Assembly (NCBI GenBank): GCA_963576475.1
Contig: OY754987.1
Span: 10,255,256-10,319,255, forward strand
From: Molanna angustata
Lineage: Eukaryota; Arthropoda; Insecta; Trichoptera; Molannidae
Direction of reading: 5' to 3'
DNA: 64,000 bases
Shown: positions 21,211 to 32,194 of the stretch, piece by piece
Layout of the letters: each line of letters opens with the position of its first letter
How positions within the stretch are numbered: the stretch's first letter is position 1
The notes under the pieces: generated by a model
What the model saw: only the letters and a program-made list of their open reading frames with translations
Database searches by the model: none
What the model was told of the DNA's origin: nothing
Position numbers and translations under genes: made by a program

Positions 21211-21610
21211 CAGTGGCGTGCGAGGGCTACTTCAGCTGGGTATGCCCAAATAAAACTACATCATCTGTTTAGTCAGCCTTTACATCCTTACACCTATTTT
21301 TTCTCCTACTCCTGTATTCTACTATGCACATAGCACCATTTAAATGCATTGTGTGAAAGTAGGAACAAATAATCAAAATTTCATACTATTAAAAATATTT
21401 CATTTCTACTAATAATATTTTTTTACACACTTTGTATGAGTCCCCTTTCAAAATTTGCGCTCGAAAAAAATTTAAACTATTGTATGATTCGTGATGTACG
21501 TTCTAAAACTTACTCATGTAAAAAAAAACATACAACATTAAAACATAAATTATTTTTGGATTTCGATAGTCATGCCGGGCATAAAGGCATGTATGGCTCG
21601 CACGCCACTG
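21211..21610. mobile_element. hAT-like MITE with 8-bp flanking repeat
   Basis: Perfect 14-bp terminal inverted repeats CAGTGGCGTGCGAG (21211-21224) and CTCGCACGCCACTG (21597-21610). Flanks GTATTTCA (21203-21210) and GTATTTCC (21611-21618) agree at 7 of 8 bases. CAGTGGCGT ends plus an 8-bp target duplication fit the hAT superfamily. An inner frame (21436-21675) shows no transposase features. Confidence 0.85.
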
Positions 21611-21669
21611 GTATTTCCTTATGGGTATTTGAGGCGCTTGCTATTTTAAAAAAAAACATGTCTATTAAA

Positions 21670-22560
21670 AACTAGTTGTATGTAACACATGAGATCCAAC
21701 TGTCGATGGCGATAGTATGTATAATTGAAGAATACATACCAAACTATTAATACTAAACACAAATTAATAATTTTTTTAAGATATTTCTATATAAAACATA
21801 TGTAGGTAGGTATGTATGTCAGGATAGGATAGTATGGAGGTCAGTCTGTTTTTCCTACCCAGAATATGACAAAAGCATTATGGTATGCATTTATGTTTGG
21901 AGATTTAGTAGGTACTTAGGTAATTGATAAAGATATAGTGTAGTGTATAACTACTGCCTTACAAATTGTATGAAACGATGTCGTCACTAAATTCAATTTT
22001 TATATAAATTGTTAAAAAAAGTTTAAGATGTACTTCTAAAATGTTCATATTTTTATAGAAAATTAAATTATCTAGTTGGGGTCTTTCGGCATTTTTCGAT
22101 ATTTTTAAAAACTTTGGAAATATAGGCCATTAAACACATAAATTTATCATAAAAAATGTTTTTCTTAATAAAAAATGTTTGAATAACATCTGAAACTTTT
22201 TAGTAAATAAATTAGAGATTTTATGTTTTTCTATATTTATATCAATTTTCAACGTTCTAGCTCTTATGGTTTTTGAGATATGTGGAAAAATAAATTCAAA
22301 ACAACCCCTGACTGAAACAAAAATTCTAAATATTTATGAAAAATATGAACACATATATTCTACAAAGAATTTATTTAACTTCCGACAACTGTTTCGGCTT
22401 ATAAGGCCATAATCAACTGGATTCTTAAATCAAAGTTTAAAATTTTTGTATGCCTATAACTTTCTGTGCACTGAGAGGATCAAAAGTTATTAGGGGGGAC
22501 GGATACATACATACCTACATACACGCAGACAAGTGTTCATTTATATAAATTTGAAATTTC
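21670..22560 (+). mobile_element. Family W element, copy 2
   Basis: Left end ACTAGTTGTATGTAACACAT, GATCCAACTGTCGATGGCG; body collinear with W copy 1 (GGATAGGATAGTATGGAGGT, ACGATGTCGTCACTAAATTC). Near 22330-22430 a block unlike other copies interrupts it; GGATCAAAAGTTATTAGGGG at about 22475 restores the match to W copy 3. The right hairpin end is not seen. Confidence 0.72.
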
Positions 22561-23165
22561 ACCTATTGGAATGTCAACTTTAAAATTTATCACAAATTTG
22601 TAAACAATTTAGTTAATAGATGACGGTGATTTTAGAAATTTCAAGTCGTTAAATTTTAGCGCGGTTTTAGCCCGAATCTTCCAAGAGTCAGATAAAGGAT
22701 CTTAGATGTCATTTGGGCATTAACATAATAAATTCTTGCCCTTGGCGGCAAATAAATTTGAATATTCGTGAGAAAAATGTGCAAAGGGATTTTTTTAAAC
22801 AATATAGCTATATTGTTTAAAATAAATTATAAACGCCTATCTCGAAATTAATAATATAATCATTTTTCTTTTGATATTATTTAATTATAATAGTAATTTT
22901 ATTACTGGCAATCAGACACACACACATATCTACATAGTTAGGTACACACTGGCAACTCTGCATCCGTGAATTTATTAATGCTCCTATCATATAACATTTT
23001 AATTCAGTTTTGATTATAGGGCGTGACCATTAAATTAAAATATTAGCTGTGATTATTGTTCGGACAACCAAATCAAAATGGATGCTGGGCCATTAGAGAT
23101 TTGATTTGCTATTAAGCGACGACTCGAACCGTACGCAGAAATAAAACGGTTTATCAAGAAACAGT
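22561..23165. other. No gene recognised
   Basis: Includes a small ACAATATAGCTATATTGTTT palindrome near 22800. No supported frame. Confidence 0.45.
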
Positions 23166-23345
23166 TGATTATTTTTTTGACAAACTTTTTTACATCTCAA
23201 TAGAGACGAAGTTGGGATATTACAAAAGAACCAGCAACTCAAGGCACATACAGGGCTTACGACTTGTCATCGGCTGGTTTACCTACGTGATCACTTTCAC
23301 CAATTATGCCTTATTGAGTTCCCTTATCAATGTTTTTTTTTAAAG
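23166..23345 (-). mobile_element. Family X copy, inverted
   Basis: ACATCTCAATAGAGACGAAG, GTTTACCTACGTGATCAC and GCCTTATTGAGTTCCC are the reverse complement of the X 3' half. It is the left partner of an inverted pair with 24350-24460. Confidence 0.78.
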
Positions 23346-23348
23346 TTC

Positions 23349-23382
<34 letters not shown>

Positions 23383-24348
23383 TATTTGTTGCATTAAAAA
23401 TAACAAGAAATTATATACATTTTGAACTATTTTACAACAAATAGGCTATTGCTCAGCTGTACACCCGTGGAGACCCACAGTGCAGCTGATTTTCAGCAAT
23501 GCCTTGGACGATCACAAAATATATATTTTATACATACAGATAATAAATAAAAAATAAAATAACATAAAATTATATACGAAAACATTTATACATGAAGAAA
23601 AGAAAAAAAAAATAATAATTGAGAAAGATAAAAAAAACAAAAGGAAAAAAAATATATATTATATATACAAATAAAAATAAATAAACAAAGAAAGCATTAT
23701 TAGGATAGTTCATTTTGTTGTACAAAGGTACTTACTTTGGCATTATTACATTTAATTTTGTGTACTTAACAGCCATTCACTGCAATGCTTTTTAAAGCTC
23801 TGCAGTGAGGCTGCCGTACGAATGTGCTGCGGCAATTCATTCCAATATTTGGTTGATGTGTATGTATAACTCCCTTCAAAGGCAGTGGTTCGATGTCTGG
23901 GGAGAATAAGTAGATAGTCTCTTTGTCGCGTAGCATGCATATGAATATCACGGGACCACTGTAATCTGTCATACAGATAGGAAGGTGTCTTACTTTTAAT
24001 GATTCTGAATATTTGACACAGATGATGAAACTTCCTTCTGTTAAACATATTCAGTATCCCGTGCTGCTTAAGGTATGGAGAAACATGTGCTCGCCTAGGT
24101 ATTTTGTAACAAAAACGTGCACACGCATTTTGAATACGTTGCACTTGCTTTTGTGTATTTTTTAACAAAGAAGGACCATACACCGCATCCCCATAGTCTA
24201 ATATGGATAAAACAAGACTATCTGTCAGCAGTTTGCGAACATTGACCGAAACATATTCCCGTATTTTATATAAAAGGCGTAGCCTTGAATAGCCCCATTG
24301 CATCTTTTTTTTTACATGCTCTTCAAATTTCATCCCTTGGTCCATCAC
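23346..24348 (-). pseudogene. CR1/jockey-like LINE with (TTA)n tail
   Basis: The minus-strand frame 24348-23752 (198 aa) includes KKKMQWGYSRLRLLYKI, LVLSILDYGDAVYGPSLL, RIQNACARFC, ATRQRDYLLILPRHRTT and YWNELPQHIRTAASLQSFKK. These are the post-catalytic landmarks of CR1/jockey reverse transcriptases (LDYGDAVY, IQNACARF, WNELP-IR). It lacks the endonuclease and the YADD core because it is 5'-truncated. About 400 bp of 3' UTR lead to the tail, an AATAATAAT run on the plus strand at 23348-23375. This is the longest intact RT frame in its family here. Confidence 0.92.
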
Positions 24349-24349
24349 T

Positions 24350-24540
24350 ATACATTGAAGCCCTGTAGCACCACTATATATTGAAGCCCTGTAGATGCCT
24401 TCAGTTCCTGGTTCTTTTATAATATCCCAACTTCGTTTCTATTGAGATGTTAAAAAGTTTGTCAGTAAAAATTTAATTTGACTCCCGTCAGGGAAAAAAA
24501 TCCAATGTTTGCGTTTATGCTATTAAAAAATATATTCGAG
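24350..24540 (+). mobile_element. Family X end plus single hairpin arm
   Basis: GAAGCCCTGTAG occurs twice in tandem (24356, 24383), then TTCAGTTCCTGGTTCTTTTA and TTTCTATTGAGATGTTAAAA; then GACTCCCGTCAGGG and CAATGTTTGCG match one arm of the 8.3-kb hairpin. Confidence 0.75.
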
Positions 24541-24589
24541 TAGATTATTTTATTATTTTTGAAGAACTATGAAACGATATGTAGTACCT

Positions 24590-24790
24590 ATAACCAGCCT
24601 ATAATATATACCATCGCCTTATGCCCTCCACACCACAAGGATGAAGAAAAACAGGAATGCCAAAACTGCGATGGATGGACTCTTGTCAGAGCTGATAAAT
24701 TCACATTGTAATGACAAACTGGAAGACAAGAATGAAAGAGACTTCAGGAATCGACAAAGGTCCGCCCAGAGCTGCCTAGGTTTTGATGGT
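24590..24790 (+). pseudogene. Decayed LINE C-terminus
   Basis: A broken frame gives GMPKLRWMDS, the RPKLRWMD landmark of RT C-termini, followed by RDFRNRQRSAQSCLG in another frame. The open frame beginning at 24641 is mostly out of register. Confidence 0.45.
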
Positions 24791-24969
24791 TATCTACAGA
24801 GATTCTCTAGTTCTCTATCTATCGAGCTGTTTACATATTCGGGACAAGAAAAAATGACAGACCTCCACAGTATCTTCTCTTTTGTTTTGTATAGAAAGCA
24901 ATTAATCTTAAAAAATTCAATTATTTGGATTTATGGGTATAGTTTAGTTTGGTAAGTAGTATTTAACTA

Positions 24970-25020
24970 TAACTACTATTGCCATCGGCAATTGGATCTC
25001 ATGTGTTTCATGCAACTATT
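24970..25020 (-). mobile_element. Family W left-end fragment, inverted
   Basis: GCCATCGGCAATTGGATCTC and ATGTGTTTCATGCAACTA reverse-match the W left terminus. Confidence 0.7.
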
Positions 25021-25600
25021 ATCGTTAGGCTTTTTAACAACGTATCATAAATTTCACCTTTACTTCAATAATTATCGACAGTCACTTAAATATTATAGTT
25101 TTGATACGCTCGAGTCTTACACGACCAATCGATGCTGCATAAAATTTTGAATAATACCATAGACTCGCCTGAATTTGCAACCTATTGTTCCAGGTAGAAT
25201 GGTTCGCAGACCTCAATTACTTCATGTTCCAACAAGTAGAACAATTATCAGGAATTTTTTTTTTGCTCTAACACTGTTAAATAATATTGTATCATTAAAC
25301 TCTAAATGAGCTGTGATTTCTCAAAGAAAATAAATAAATGTAACAAAGTTCAATAGCTAGAGTTTGACATAACTAGCATTATGACGGGTTCTGCGCTTTG
25401 TGCTGTGCTGTAATCATGATAACCAACTTAACAAAACTAAATTCGTTGTTGTCATATGAATAGAGCTCGAAATAGAGTATCAATTGAACTGCAGTTCAAT
25501 TATTTTTATTATGAATACAGTTTCAGTAGAATGAATAATAATAATATGAACCTGATTCAATTAACCACGATTCAAAGGATTTTTTTTATGAACAATATTG
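25021..25600. other. No gene recognised
   Basis: AT-rich; no supported frame. Confidence 0.45.
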
Positions 25601-26190
25601 TTAGTGTTTTTTTTATGTATTTAAAAAAATGGGCACCGCACAATAATATTTATTTTACAATGTAATAAATGAGAATAACAAAAGTAAATAATTGTAAATT
25701 AATCAGCCCACCTTTGATTTCATGTTACATGTAGGTAATCACTGTTAAAAACAATGTTAAACAATTACAGTGTTATTTATAAAAAAAAACTTAGTTCAAT
25801 TGAACCGGGTTCAAAGTCTTATTTTGAAATTCAAATATTCTTTTAAATATTCTTATAAGACTGTTTATGTTAACAGTGTTAATTAATGATAATTAATGTT
25901 AACAATTAATGTTAATTAATGTTAACAATTAATGTTAATGTTAATTAATATTACTGTTAATTAATGTTAACAATTAATGTTAGCAATATTAAACAATTTT
26001 GTTACTCATTGTAATAAAACAATGAATCATTCCTGTCTAATATGGCTCCTCAAACAGAATATGTCCACAGACCTAATCCTTTCCAAATTATTATATGTGG
26101 TAAGGCATCGGTACAATGGCGAATTCTGAGCGGCAATAGTGTTTTTTTGTGTCTAAAAAGAACGTTGAGGTGTGCCTTGTTAATTACTAT
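25600..26190 (-). mobile_element. Third copy of the 9.5-kb LINE tail, with simple-repeat insert
   Basis: TAATCAGCCCACCTTTGATT, GGCTCCTCAAACAGAATATG, TTATATGTGGTAAGGCAT and AAAAAGAACGTTGAGGTGTG match 9790-10010 in order. Between about 25870 and 26000 it carries an AATTAATGTTAAC-type array absent from the other copies. Confidence 0.75.
25870..26000. repeat. AATTAATGTTAAC-type tandem repeat
   Basis: Seven or so imperfect units of TTAATGTTAAC/AATTAATGTTA with near-palindromic content (GTTAAC, TTAATTAA). Confidence 0.85.
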
Positions 26191-26800
26191 AAAGAAATAT
26201 TGATACCTTCCATAAACACAATCGGTTCCAGTCCTGACCGTTTCGGGCTCAAATTCGACTCTGGGACTATTCAAGAAGTAATATAACCACAGGAAACTGG
26301 TTATTAATATTGAAGATACTGTTACGTACCTAATACTAAAATAATCAGCGGACTCAGATTAACATATCTATTTTTATTTCATGAGGAATTAGGCAAGGTA
26401 CTGTTCTCTAATATTTTATTAATTAACGATTTTACATTAAAAACTAATAGCGTAGTGTAGTTTTTATTACGTGGCTCTATGTCGGGTCTTCCTTTTGTGA
26501 AAATCTTTATTGCCATAGGTGGGAAGATTTGTATCGTTGAGAGTATAAAACAGCGGGACTGGAATTTTTTCGCGATATGATAATGCAGCAATATTATATT
26601 TGATTGCTAATATAGCGATAAAATTAAGTGTGCTTGTAATTTTGTCATTAAATCACTTTGTCACACGTTGGCTATTGGGGATCTGTCAAACGAAATTTTG
26701 AGGAGTGTATGTCAAGTTGATGTAAGCATTTTAAGGAGAGATTTATCTATGGGTACCTACATACATAATATGTGACTTCCAATGATTATTTTTATCGGTT
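26191..26800. other. No gene recognised
   Basis: No supported frame or family match. Confidence 0.45.
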
Positions 26801-26804
26801 GTAG

Positions 26805-26905
26805 TCCTCACTCTTCAGCACATCTTTCTCCATCTCTTCCTATCTGCAGCCAGGTGGACAGCCACTCGGATGTGAGTGTTGCTACAATTTGTCTTGTCTG
26901 GATTG
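26805..26905 (-). pseudogene. LINE RT extreme C-terminus
   Basis: The minus strand gives HIRVAVHLAADRKRWRK, the usual A-DR-WR ending of RTE-like reverse transcriptases. Very short. Confidence 0.6.
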
Positions 26906-27249
26906 TCCATCTTATTGAATGGATTAACTGGATCAAGAAAAGATAGAAAGATAATCTGTTTTCTAGTAACTTGGGAACTGATATTACATTATACAAGATA
27001 ATGTGTCTTATGTCACATTAGAGAGGAACGATTCATTGTTTTGTTAACAGCAGTAAGTAAATTAAACATGAAATCATACACAAAACTGGGTAAGTATCAG
27101 CTTAAACACAAACTGCAAATAGTAAGACCATCAGGGTTTATCTGAGGTTGACGAGTTCAGAATTTGTTAGTTTTAGTATAGTTACATAATACGATGCAGG
27201 TTCCAACCTACGTCAGCAGAGCAACTCAAAGAGCATGCTCTTAGGACAC

Positions 27250-27472
27250 ATAGCTGTCGTCATCGGACCTCCTCATGTACCTTTTCAAGTGGGTAAAATA
27301 TTTTGGGCATGTAGTGTATATATGCAAGAGCTCATCATTCATATCATTTAGTATTTTTGTCAGGAGATATTCCCATGTTCTCATGCCATATACATTATTG
27401 TACATAGGTAAAATAGATTTCTTTAAGTAGTTTAACTGTCGAAGGTTTTTTCTACGTGAATTTACTTTTAAT
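27250..27472 (-). pseudogene. Unrecognised coding-like stretch
   Basis: An uninterrupted minus-strand frame of about 70 codons reads LKVNSRRKNLRQLNYLKK, MYNNVYGMRTWEYLLTKIL, NDMNDELLHIYTTCPKYFTH and KRYMRRSDDDSYVS-stop. Composition looks like real protein, unlike most frames here. It has no start codon at its edge and no domain I recognise. It lies 350 bp upstream (in its own sense) of the LINE tail at 26805, so it may be part of the same decayed element or a separate gene fragment. Confidence 0.35.
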
Positions 27473-27808
27473 TCAATAAATACTTATGTTATTCTTAATT
27501 ATTATATTGTTAATTTTTTATTTGTGTAAAATGTTGAAGTATTTTGATTGGAAAAAAGCGATATACCAACTTATACCTATTTTTTAAATATTAGTATATC
27601 GCTCAAGGAGAAAATCGAATTAATCCTGTTTCTCTCTATTGCATTACAATCTCTGTACAAACTCTCCATGTCAACATCCGTAGTAGTTTTGGCAATTACA
27701 GGTATGTATGTTTGCTAATATGTTACTGATTTTGACGACGTATACCTACATTCTAGAATTTTGCCGACTTTAAATAAAATACGGGATAGTTTTTATTTTT
27801 TAACTTCT

Positions 27809-28761
27809 TGTAGGGGAGACCTAGGAGAATTTTTGCTTTTTAATTTTTATATTTTTTCATCTATGATATTTATTAATAATCTTTTCGACAGTGGATACCT
27901 TATTTCATCAACTACACAATTCATTTAAATAAACTACTCAAAACAAAATAGAACATGGTGATATTTTCATTTGAACCAAGTTAGTCACTTTGTCCCAACC
28001 CTCCTAGTAGTAAGGTAAGTTGGGACAACAGTCAAGGTCATTTGGGACATCTCATATATGAAGAATGTTAAACTTCAAAAATAAGAAATCAATTCAAATG
28101 CTCTGGTTGTGTAATATCAAAGACTGGAGTGGCATATCAAGTGTTGAGGAGTTGTGCCGAATGGCAAGACTTTCGTCGGAGTGGTACTAACGTCAGGGAA
28201 AACTGATATAACACAGAAAGATGAATAATAAAGTCTAATCAGATAAACAGTTGACACACGAAATTCAACTCTCCCCCAGTACAATTTCCATAACAAAAGA
28301 AACCACATTTCATCTAAAAACAAATATTCATATAACGTAGGTACATGTTTTACGTACAAGGATAGTTGGGACAAGGTGTCCCAACTATCCTAGTGTTGAA
28401 CTATCATATTTTATGTCAAATTTCTCCCTGGAGCATACAGAATTAATAAAAACATAGATCAAATAAGAAATAGAGTTTATCAAAGAGTGCAATCAATATA
28501 GATTCTTAAGAAAATACATGTTCTTAAAGCAATAAAAGTAAATGAAAGCGTGATAAAAAAATACTTTTGCCCAAAATTATGATGATATGTTTATAACAAC
28601 ACAACCGCTCATCTCACGATACTGACGTGTACTGACAAGTTTGTACGTGTGATTTGAGTCAAAACAGTGTATTGTTGCCAGATCGCTAGGTTCGGTATTT
28701 TCGGAGAAATGACGACTGTCCCAACTCACCTTAGTCCCAACTCACCTCGGTCTCCCCTACA
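27809..28761. mobile_element. 953-bp element with TGTAGGGGAGACC ends
   Basis: Left TGTAGGGGAGACCTAGG and right, reversed, TGTAGGGGAGACCGAGG form 17-bp inverted repeats with one mismatch. Copies of TGTCCCAA/TTGGGACA or a one-base variant lie inside at about 27990, 28020, 28050, 28365, 28377, 28713 and 28732. A perfect 15-bp-arm hairpin lies at 28359-28391. No transposase frame; no target duplication was seen. Confidence 0.72.
28359..28391. repeat. Perfect hairpin of the TGTCCCAA motif
   Basis: AGGATAGTTGGGACA, three-base loop AGG, then TGTCCCAACTATCCT. It sits in the middle of the 953-bp element. Confidence 0.95.
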
Positions 28762-29510
28762 TAAAATTTGTACACTTGCGGGTTTACTGCCAAACGGAAA
28801 TATCCTCCAAACAACCACAGTTGATGTTAATATGCAATAAGGTTTGATATGACAAAAATATAAAATAAAATAAAAATAACAGAATAAAAGAAAAAGACTA
28901 AAGAAAAGATTGAATATACTAACAGTTCATAGCGATGAGAGGAAAACAAAAAAATCTGGATAGTAATTGCTTTAGCCTTTTTTGTTGTGAACTTATTTTG
29001 AGTTTATAGGCGGTAAAACAGTTTCGGCTTTATTTTTTCTATATTTCAACAATCTTCATATCTGAAGGTCCGCTACTGTCTTCCAATGGTGTAGATATGG
29101 GTATATGAAGTATCATCATGTTTTCTTTGTTCTTTGTGATTTATGTTGTCTGCTAGATAAGGTATTTAAAAATCAGGTAGTTTTTTTTTATACTACACCC
29201 GATTTGGTTTTGAACCCCAACTAATTGAGTCTCGACCAGGTTAATATGCCGTATAATTTTCACCTTCAGATTTAAGACAACTTTGACAGACAAATTATAT
29301 TCGGGGCCCTAAAATAATAACTTATGATTCTTCTGACTAATTTAGTTTACACGCCCTCTAGTCCTTTATTTTCTTTAAGTTAATCATTATTATTTCTCTA
29401 AAGCATTTAAATGCTCTAATGTGGTTCGGCCATAAGTATAACTATAAAATTATAGTCCGACAAGAGCCGACAAGACTACAGCTATAAACCTGATCTGAGT
29501 TTCAAAAATG
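28762..29510. other. No gene recognised
   Basis: AT-rich; frames lack protein character. Confidence 0.45.
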
Positions 29511-29514
29511 AAGG

Positions 29515-29770
29515 TTCTACCTACGTGCTTTCACAGGGAAGACTCTCAGAGGCAGAGTACGGAACGTGGAGATTGAGGATATCATATGATGGAGCAGAGC
29601 TAGAAGAAGATTTTGGAGGGACGACATAAACAGGATGGAGTGGTCCCGAAACCCAGATATTGCAGACAACAAAATTACACCAGGACATCGCTTTCCCGGA
29701 AGACCGCCAAAAAGATTGAGGTACAGCTGGACGTCGGCATTTCAGAGTATCAGAGTCAACAGATCCACGA
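29515..29770 (+). pseudogene. LINE RT C-terminus, heavily decayed
   Basis: Pieces AFTGKTLRGRVRNVEIE near 29530 and GRPPKRLRYSWTSAFQ near 29705 match the GKTLRDRVRN and GRPPKRWRDSW landmarks of the 7.4-kb family. It ends where SINE-A begins. Confidence 0.75.
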
Positions 29771-29771
29771 T

Positions 29772-29962
29772 CTTTTTTTTTTAAATAAAATGAATATGCC
29801 CTTGTTAAACAAGTACATATACATCTTCCTACGTTTCCTAAAATAAGCAAATAAATGCTTGTGCTATAGGTGAACGAAATTGGTCGAGGCAGGATTCGAA
29901 CTCGCGACCACTGGATTATTAGCCCAGCGTGCTAACCGCTCTGCCATCGACCCATCTAAAAC
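29772..29962 (-). mobile_element. SINE-A, full length, inverted
   Basis: Head at 29958 reading back: GGTCGATGGCAGAGCGGTTA (box A), CTAATAA anticodon-like loop, GAGTTCGAATCC (box B), then the TCGTTCACCTATAGCACAAG body and an A-rich 3' end at 29772-29782. The head folds like a tRNA but its stems are imperfect. Confidence 0.9.
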
Positions 29963-30106
29963 TACATAAAGATGAAGAATTTCTGACGAGACAGATATAC
30001 GATATCTAACAAATAACGTCGTTCTTCGGTCAAATAAAATGTTTGTAGAACAATAATTTAGACAATAGCATAGCCTAAGAGTGATGATTTCAAATTGATA
30101 ATTCTG

Positions 30107-30251
30107 TAACTTTGTATTAACCACTTTTTATTAGAACCAAGTCTACATGTTTCAAGAACAATGTTGTCTTAGTGAACTTAGTTCACTAAGACAACATTGT
30201 TCTTGAAACATGTAGACTTGGTTCTAATAAAAAGTAGTTAATACAAAGTTA
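30107..30251. repeat. Near-perfect 145-bp palindrome
   Basis: 30107-30178 and 30180-30251 are reverse complements around one central base, with one mismatch at 30122. The arm contains ACCAAGTCTACATGTTTCAA and ACAATGTTGTCTTAGTGAAC. No other copy is in the window. TGATAATTCTGT occurs on both flanks (about 30098 and 30311). Confidence 0.98.
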
Positions 30252-30370
30252 TTTTATTGTTATTAATTAACGATGGAGCCACATAAGAATAATTTCGCAT
30301 TTGATAAAATGATAATTCTGTATTGCTTGTGTCCTTTAATTCACTTTTTTCTTTCCTAGTTTCTATGTCT

Positions 30371-30470
30371 ATTGATGTTTTTTCATTAATCAGTCGGTTT
30401 ATTGTTGTTTTTTCTTCAATTAATCTGTTTATTGTTGTTTTTTCATCAATCAGTCTGTGAATCGTTGTTT
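30371..30470. repeat. 30-bp tandem repeat, about 3.3 units
   Basis: Units begin at 30371, 30401 and 30431 with ATTG(A/T)TGTTTTTTC and end in AAT(C/T)(A/T)GTC(T/G)G or similar; a partial unit follows. Confidence 0.9.
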
Positions 30471-30559
30471 ATTTTATTTTATTTTATGCAATTATACCGA
30501 ATTTTCTTCGGACTATGTGTTTGAATTTGTAAAAGAAATTACCTATTGATAATAATTAA

Positions 30560-31010
30560 CTCACTTTTATGCACTTTGTTAAACAAATTTTGAATAAAGA
30601 AATAATAGATAAAATTTTGATAAGCTTTTCCCCAGATCCCTCAAAAGATACTTCTTTGTTGTCCGATTTCGATGATTCTTTTTTCATGAAACAGAAGGTA
30701 TATTCCGATCACTTTTATTTCAATTTGGACAAGATCTGGTCATGGGATCTATGAGAAAATCATCAAACTCATCAATTTTCAATTCAGCGGTAGTAATTCT
30801 TTACCATACCATCCTATTTTGATGATTCTTTGTGTAATAGAAACGGATTACTTCAGAGGGTATCACACAAATAAATTACGAGGAATTTGTAATCTTAATT
30901 CTTTGTCATCCGAATCCGATGATTCTTTTTCCAATAGAAAGGGATTACTTCTGTGGTGGTTCCATCTGAACTTAGTCAAGAGATTTTATAATGGCAATCA
31001 CTAGAAACCA
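30560..31010 (+). repeat. Diverged tandem blocks with short ORFs
   Basis: The block GATGATTCTTT, a TAGAAA-GG-TTA stretch and a CA(A/T)TT(T/G)GGAC or CATCTGAACTT part recurs near 30671, 30820 and 30918. Two short frames (30569-30754, 30819-31004) mirror this with S-L-S-SD-DDSF. Probably an old tandem repeat, not genes. Confidence 0.5.
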
Positions 31011-31094
31011 TGAAACTTGTCAATTTGCGAAGGATTTATGAATTATTTTACTGGCGAATTGTATGAAAGATAATATTACTTCATACATGTCATA

Positions 31095-31180
31095 TTATAT
31101 ACCATCAATCCATGTCCCTCATGGGGTAAGCAGAGAGAACCAGACGCCACATTTTTTTCTATCTTGACACACATTTTTTT
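31095..31180 (-). mobile_element. RTE-like LINE 3' tail
   Basis: CCATGTCCCTCATGGGGTAA and GCAGAGAGAACCAGACGCCA match the tail of the 10.7-kb copy. Confidence 0.75.
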
Positions 31181-31309
31181 TGGAGACGTTTTTTTCATCT
31201 ATTTTATAAATTTTAATGTTTGTATGTATCTTCCATGTATGTATATATGTGTGCTATTCGCTCCTAAACCGTTCATCCGATTGCAATAAAACTTTGGTGA
31301 ATTGTCAAA

Positions 31310-31690
31310 CGCATGCCCGGGATGGTTTCTAGATTAAAAACTTTTTTCTTCTTCTTCTCTTTCATCGGGTATAAGGTTATTTTGCCTATGAAGGTGGACT
31401 ATCCCAGGAGAAGAAGGTCCAATTTTCCTTCCATCTCTTCGCAGGTTTCTGGTTTTAAACATCTTTCTTCTTCTTCTTCGTGTATTTGGTCATTTTACCT
31501 TTGAAGGTGGAGTATCTTGTGAACAGAAGGTGCAACTGTCTTTTCATCTCTTCGCAGGTCTTCAAGGATGGTTTCTGAATTTAAACTTTTTCTTAACCTA
31601 CTAAGGGACGGGAGGTAATGAAGGTTCTGAAGTGAAGGACCATTTTTAATTATACAGGCAATACGAAGTTTGCCGGGGTTCACTAATAAG
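31310..31690 (-). pseudogene. Decayed retroelement end with 115-bp tandem duplication
   Basis: CTTCTTCTTCT, GAAGGTGGA and CATCTCTTCGCAGGT recur with a period near 115 bp (GAAGGTGGACTATC at 31389, GAAGGTGGAGTATC at 31504). The minus frame 31683-31495 (LHYLPSLSRLRKSLNSET, LEDLRRDEKT) has plausible protein character but no domain I can name. GAA-rich runs resemble LINE tails. Confidence 0.4.
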
Positions 31691-31819
31691 AAATATTATT
31701 GTTCTATATTGTTTTAAAGTATAATATTGTAATGATAAAATAAAATAAATAAATATAAAAAAGGACCTTTAAGATATTATGAACGAATATTTCTTTACAA
31801 TTATGACATTAAACCCTGG

Positions 31820-32110
31820 CTCACACCGACAGCGTATCGTAAACGTTCAATTAACACGCTCAAAAGAAAGTGCACAACCGTTGTCCGACGATTAATCGCC
31901 GCCGGTGACCTTTATCACTGAACATAATCGACATACGAGATACGTGTGTATGTCTCTTTCTGTCCCGTCGGAATCGCCTGTTGCCGTCTCTCTCCGGGAT
32001 AATAAGCGAGGAATTCGACAATTAGGCGAATAATCTGAAGTTTGTCGCTAATGGATATCCCGCGCATGCGCCTTATCCGCACTGAGAAATTGTTCGACGA
32101 GTCTGTATTT
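31820..32110. other. GC-richer single-copy stretch
   Basis: Less AT-rich than its surroundings, with no match to the repeat families here and no frame. It holds CCGGGATAATAAGCG-type and CGCGCATGCGC motifs. It is one of the few places where host non-coding sequence could be conserved. Confidence 0.35.
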
Positions 32111-32194
32111 TCAAATGTAGGTATTCAGCAATAATTACTACTTTAATAATACCTACTTAAATTCAAAAGAACTATCTTATTCAAAAATTGTGTA

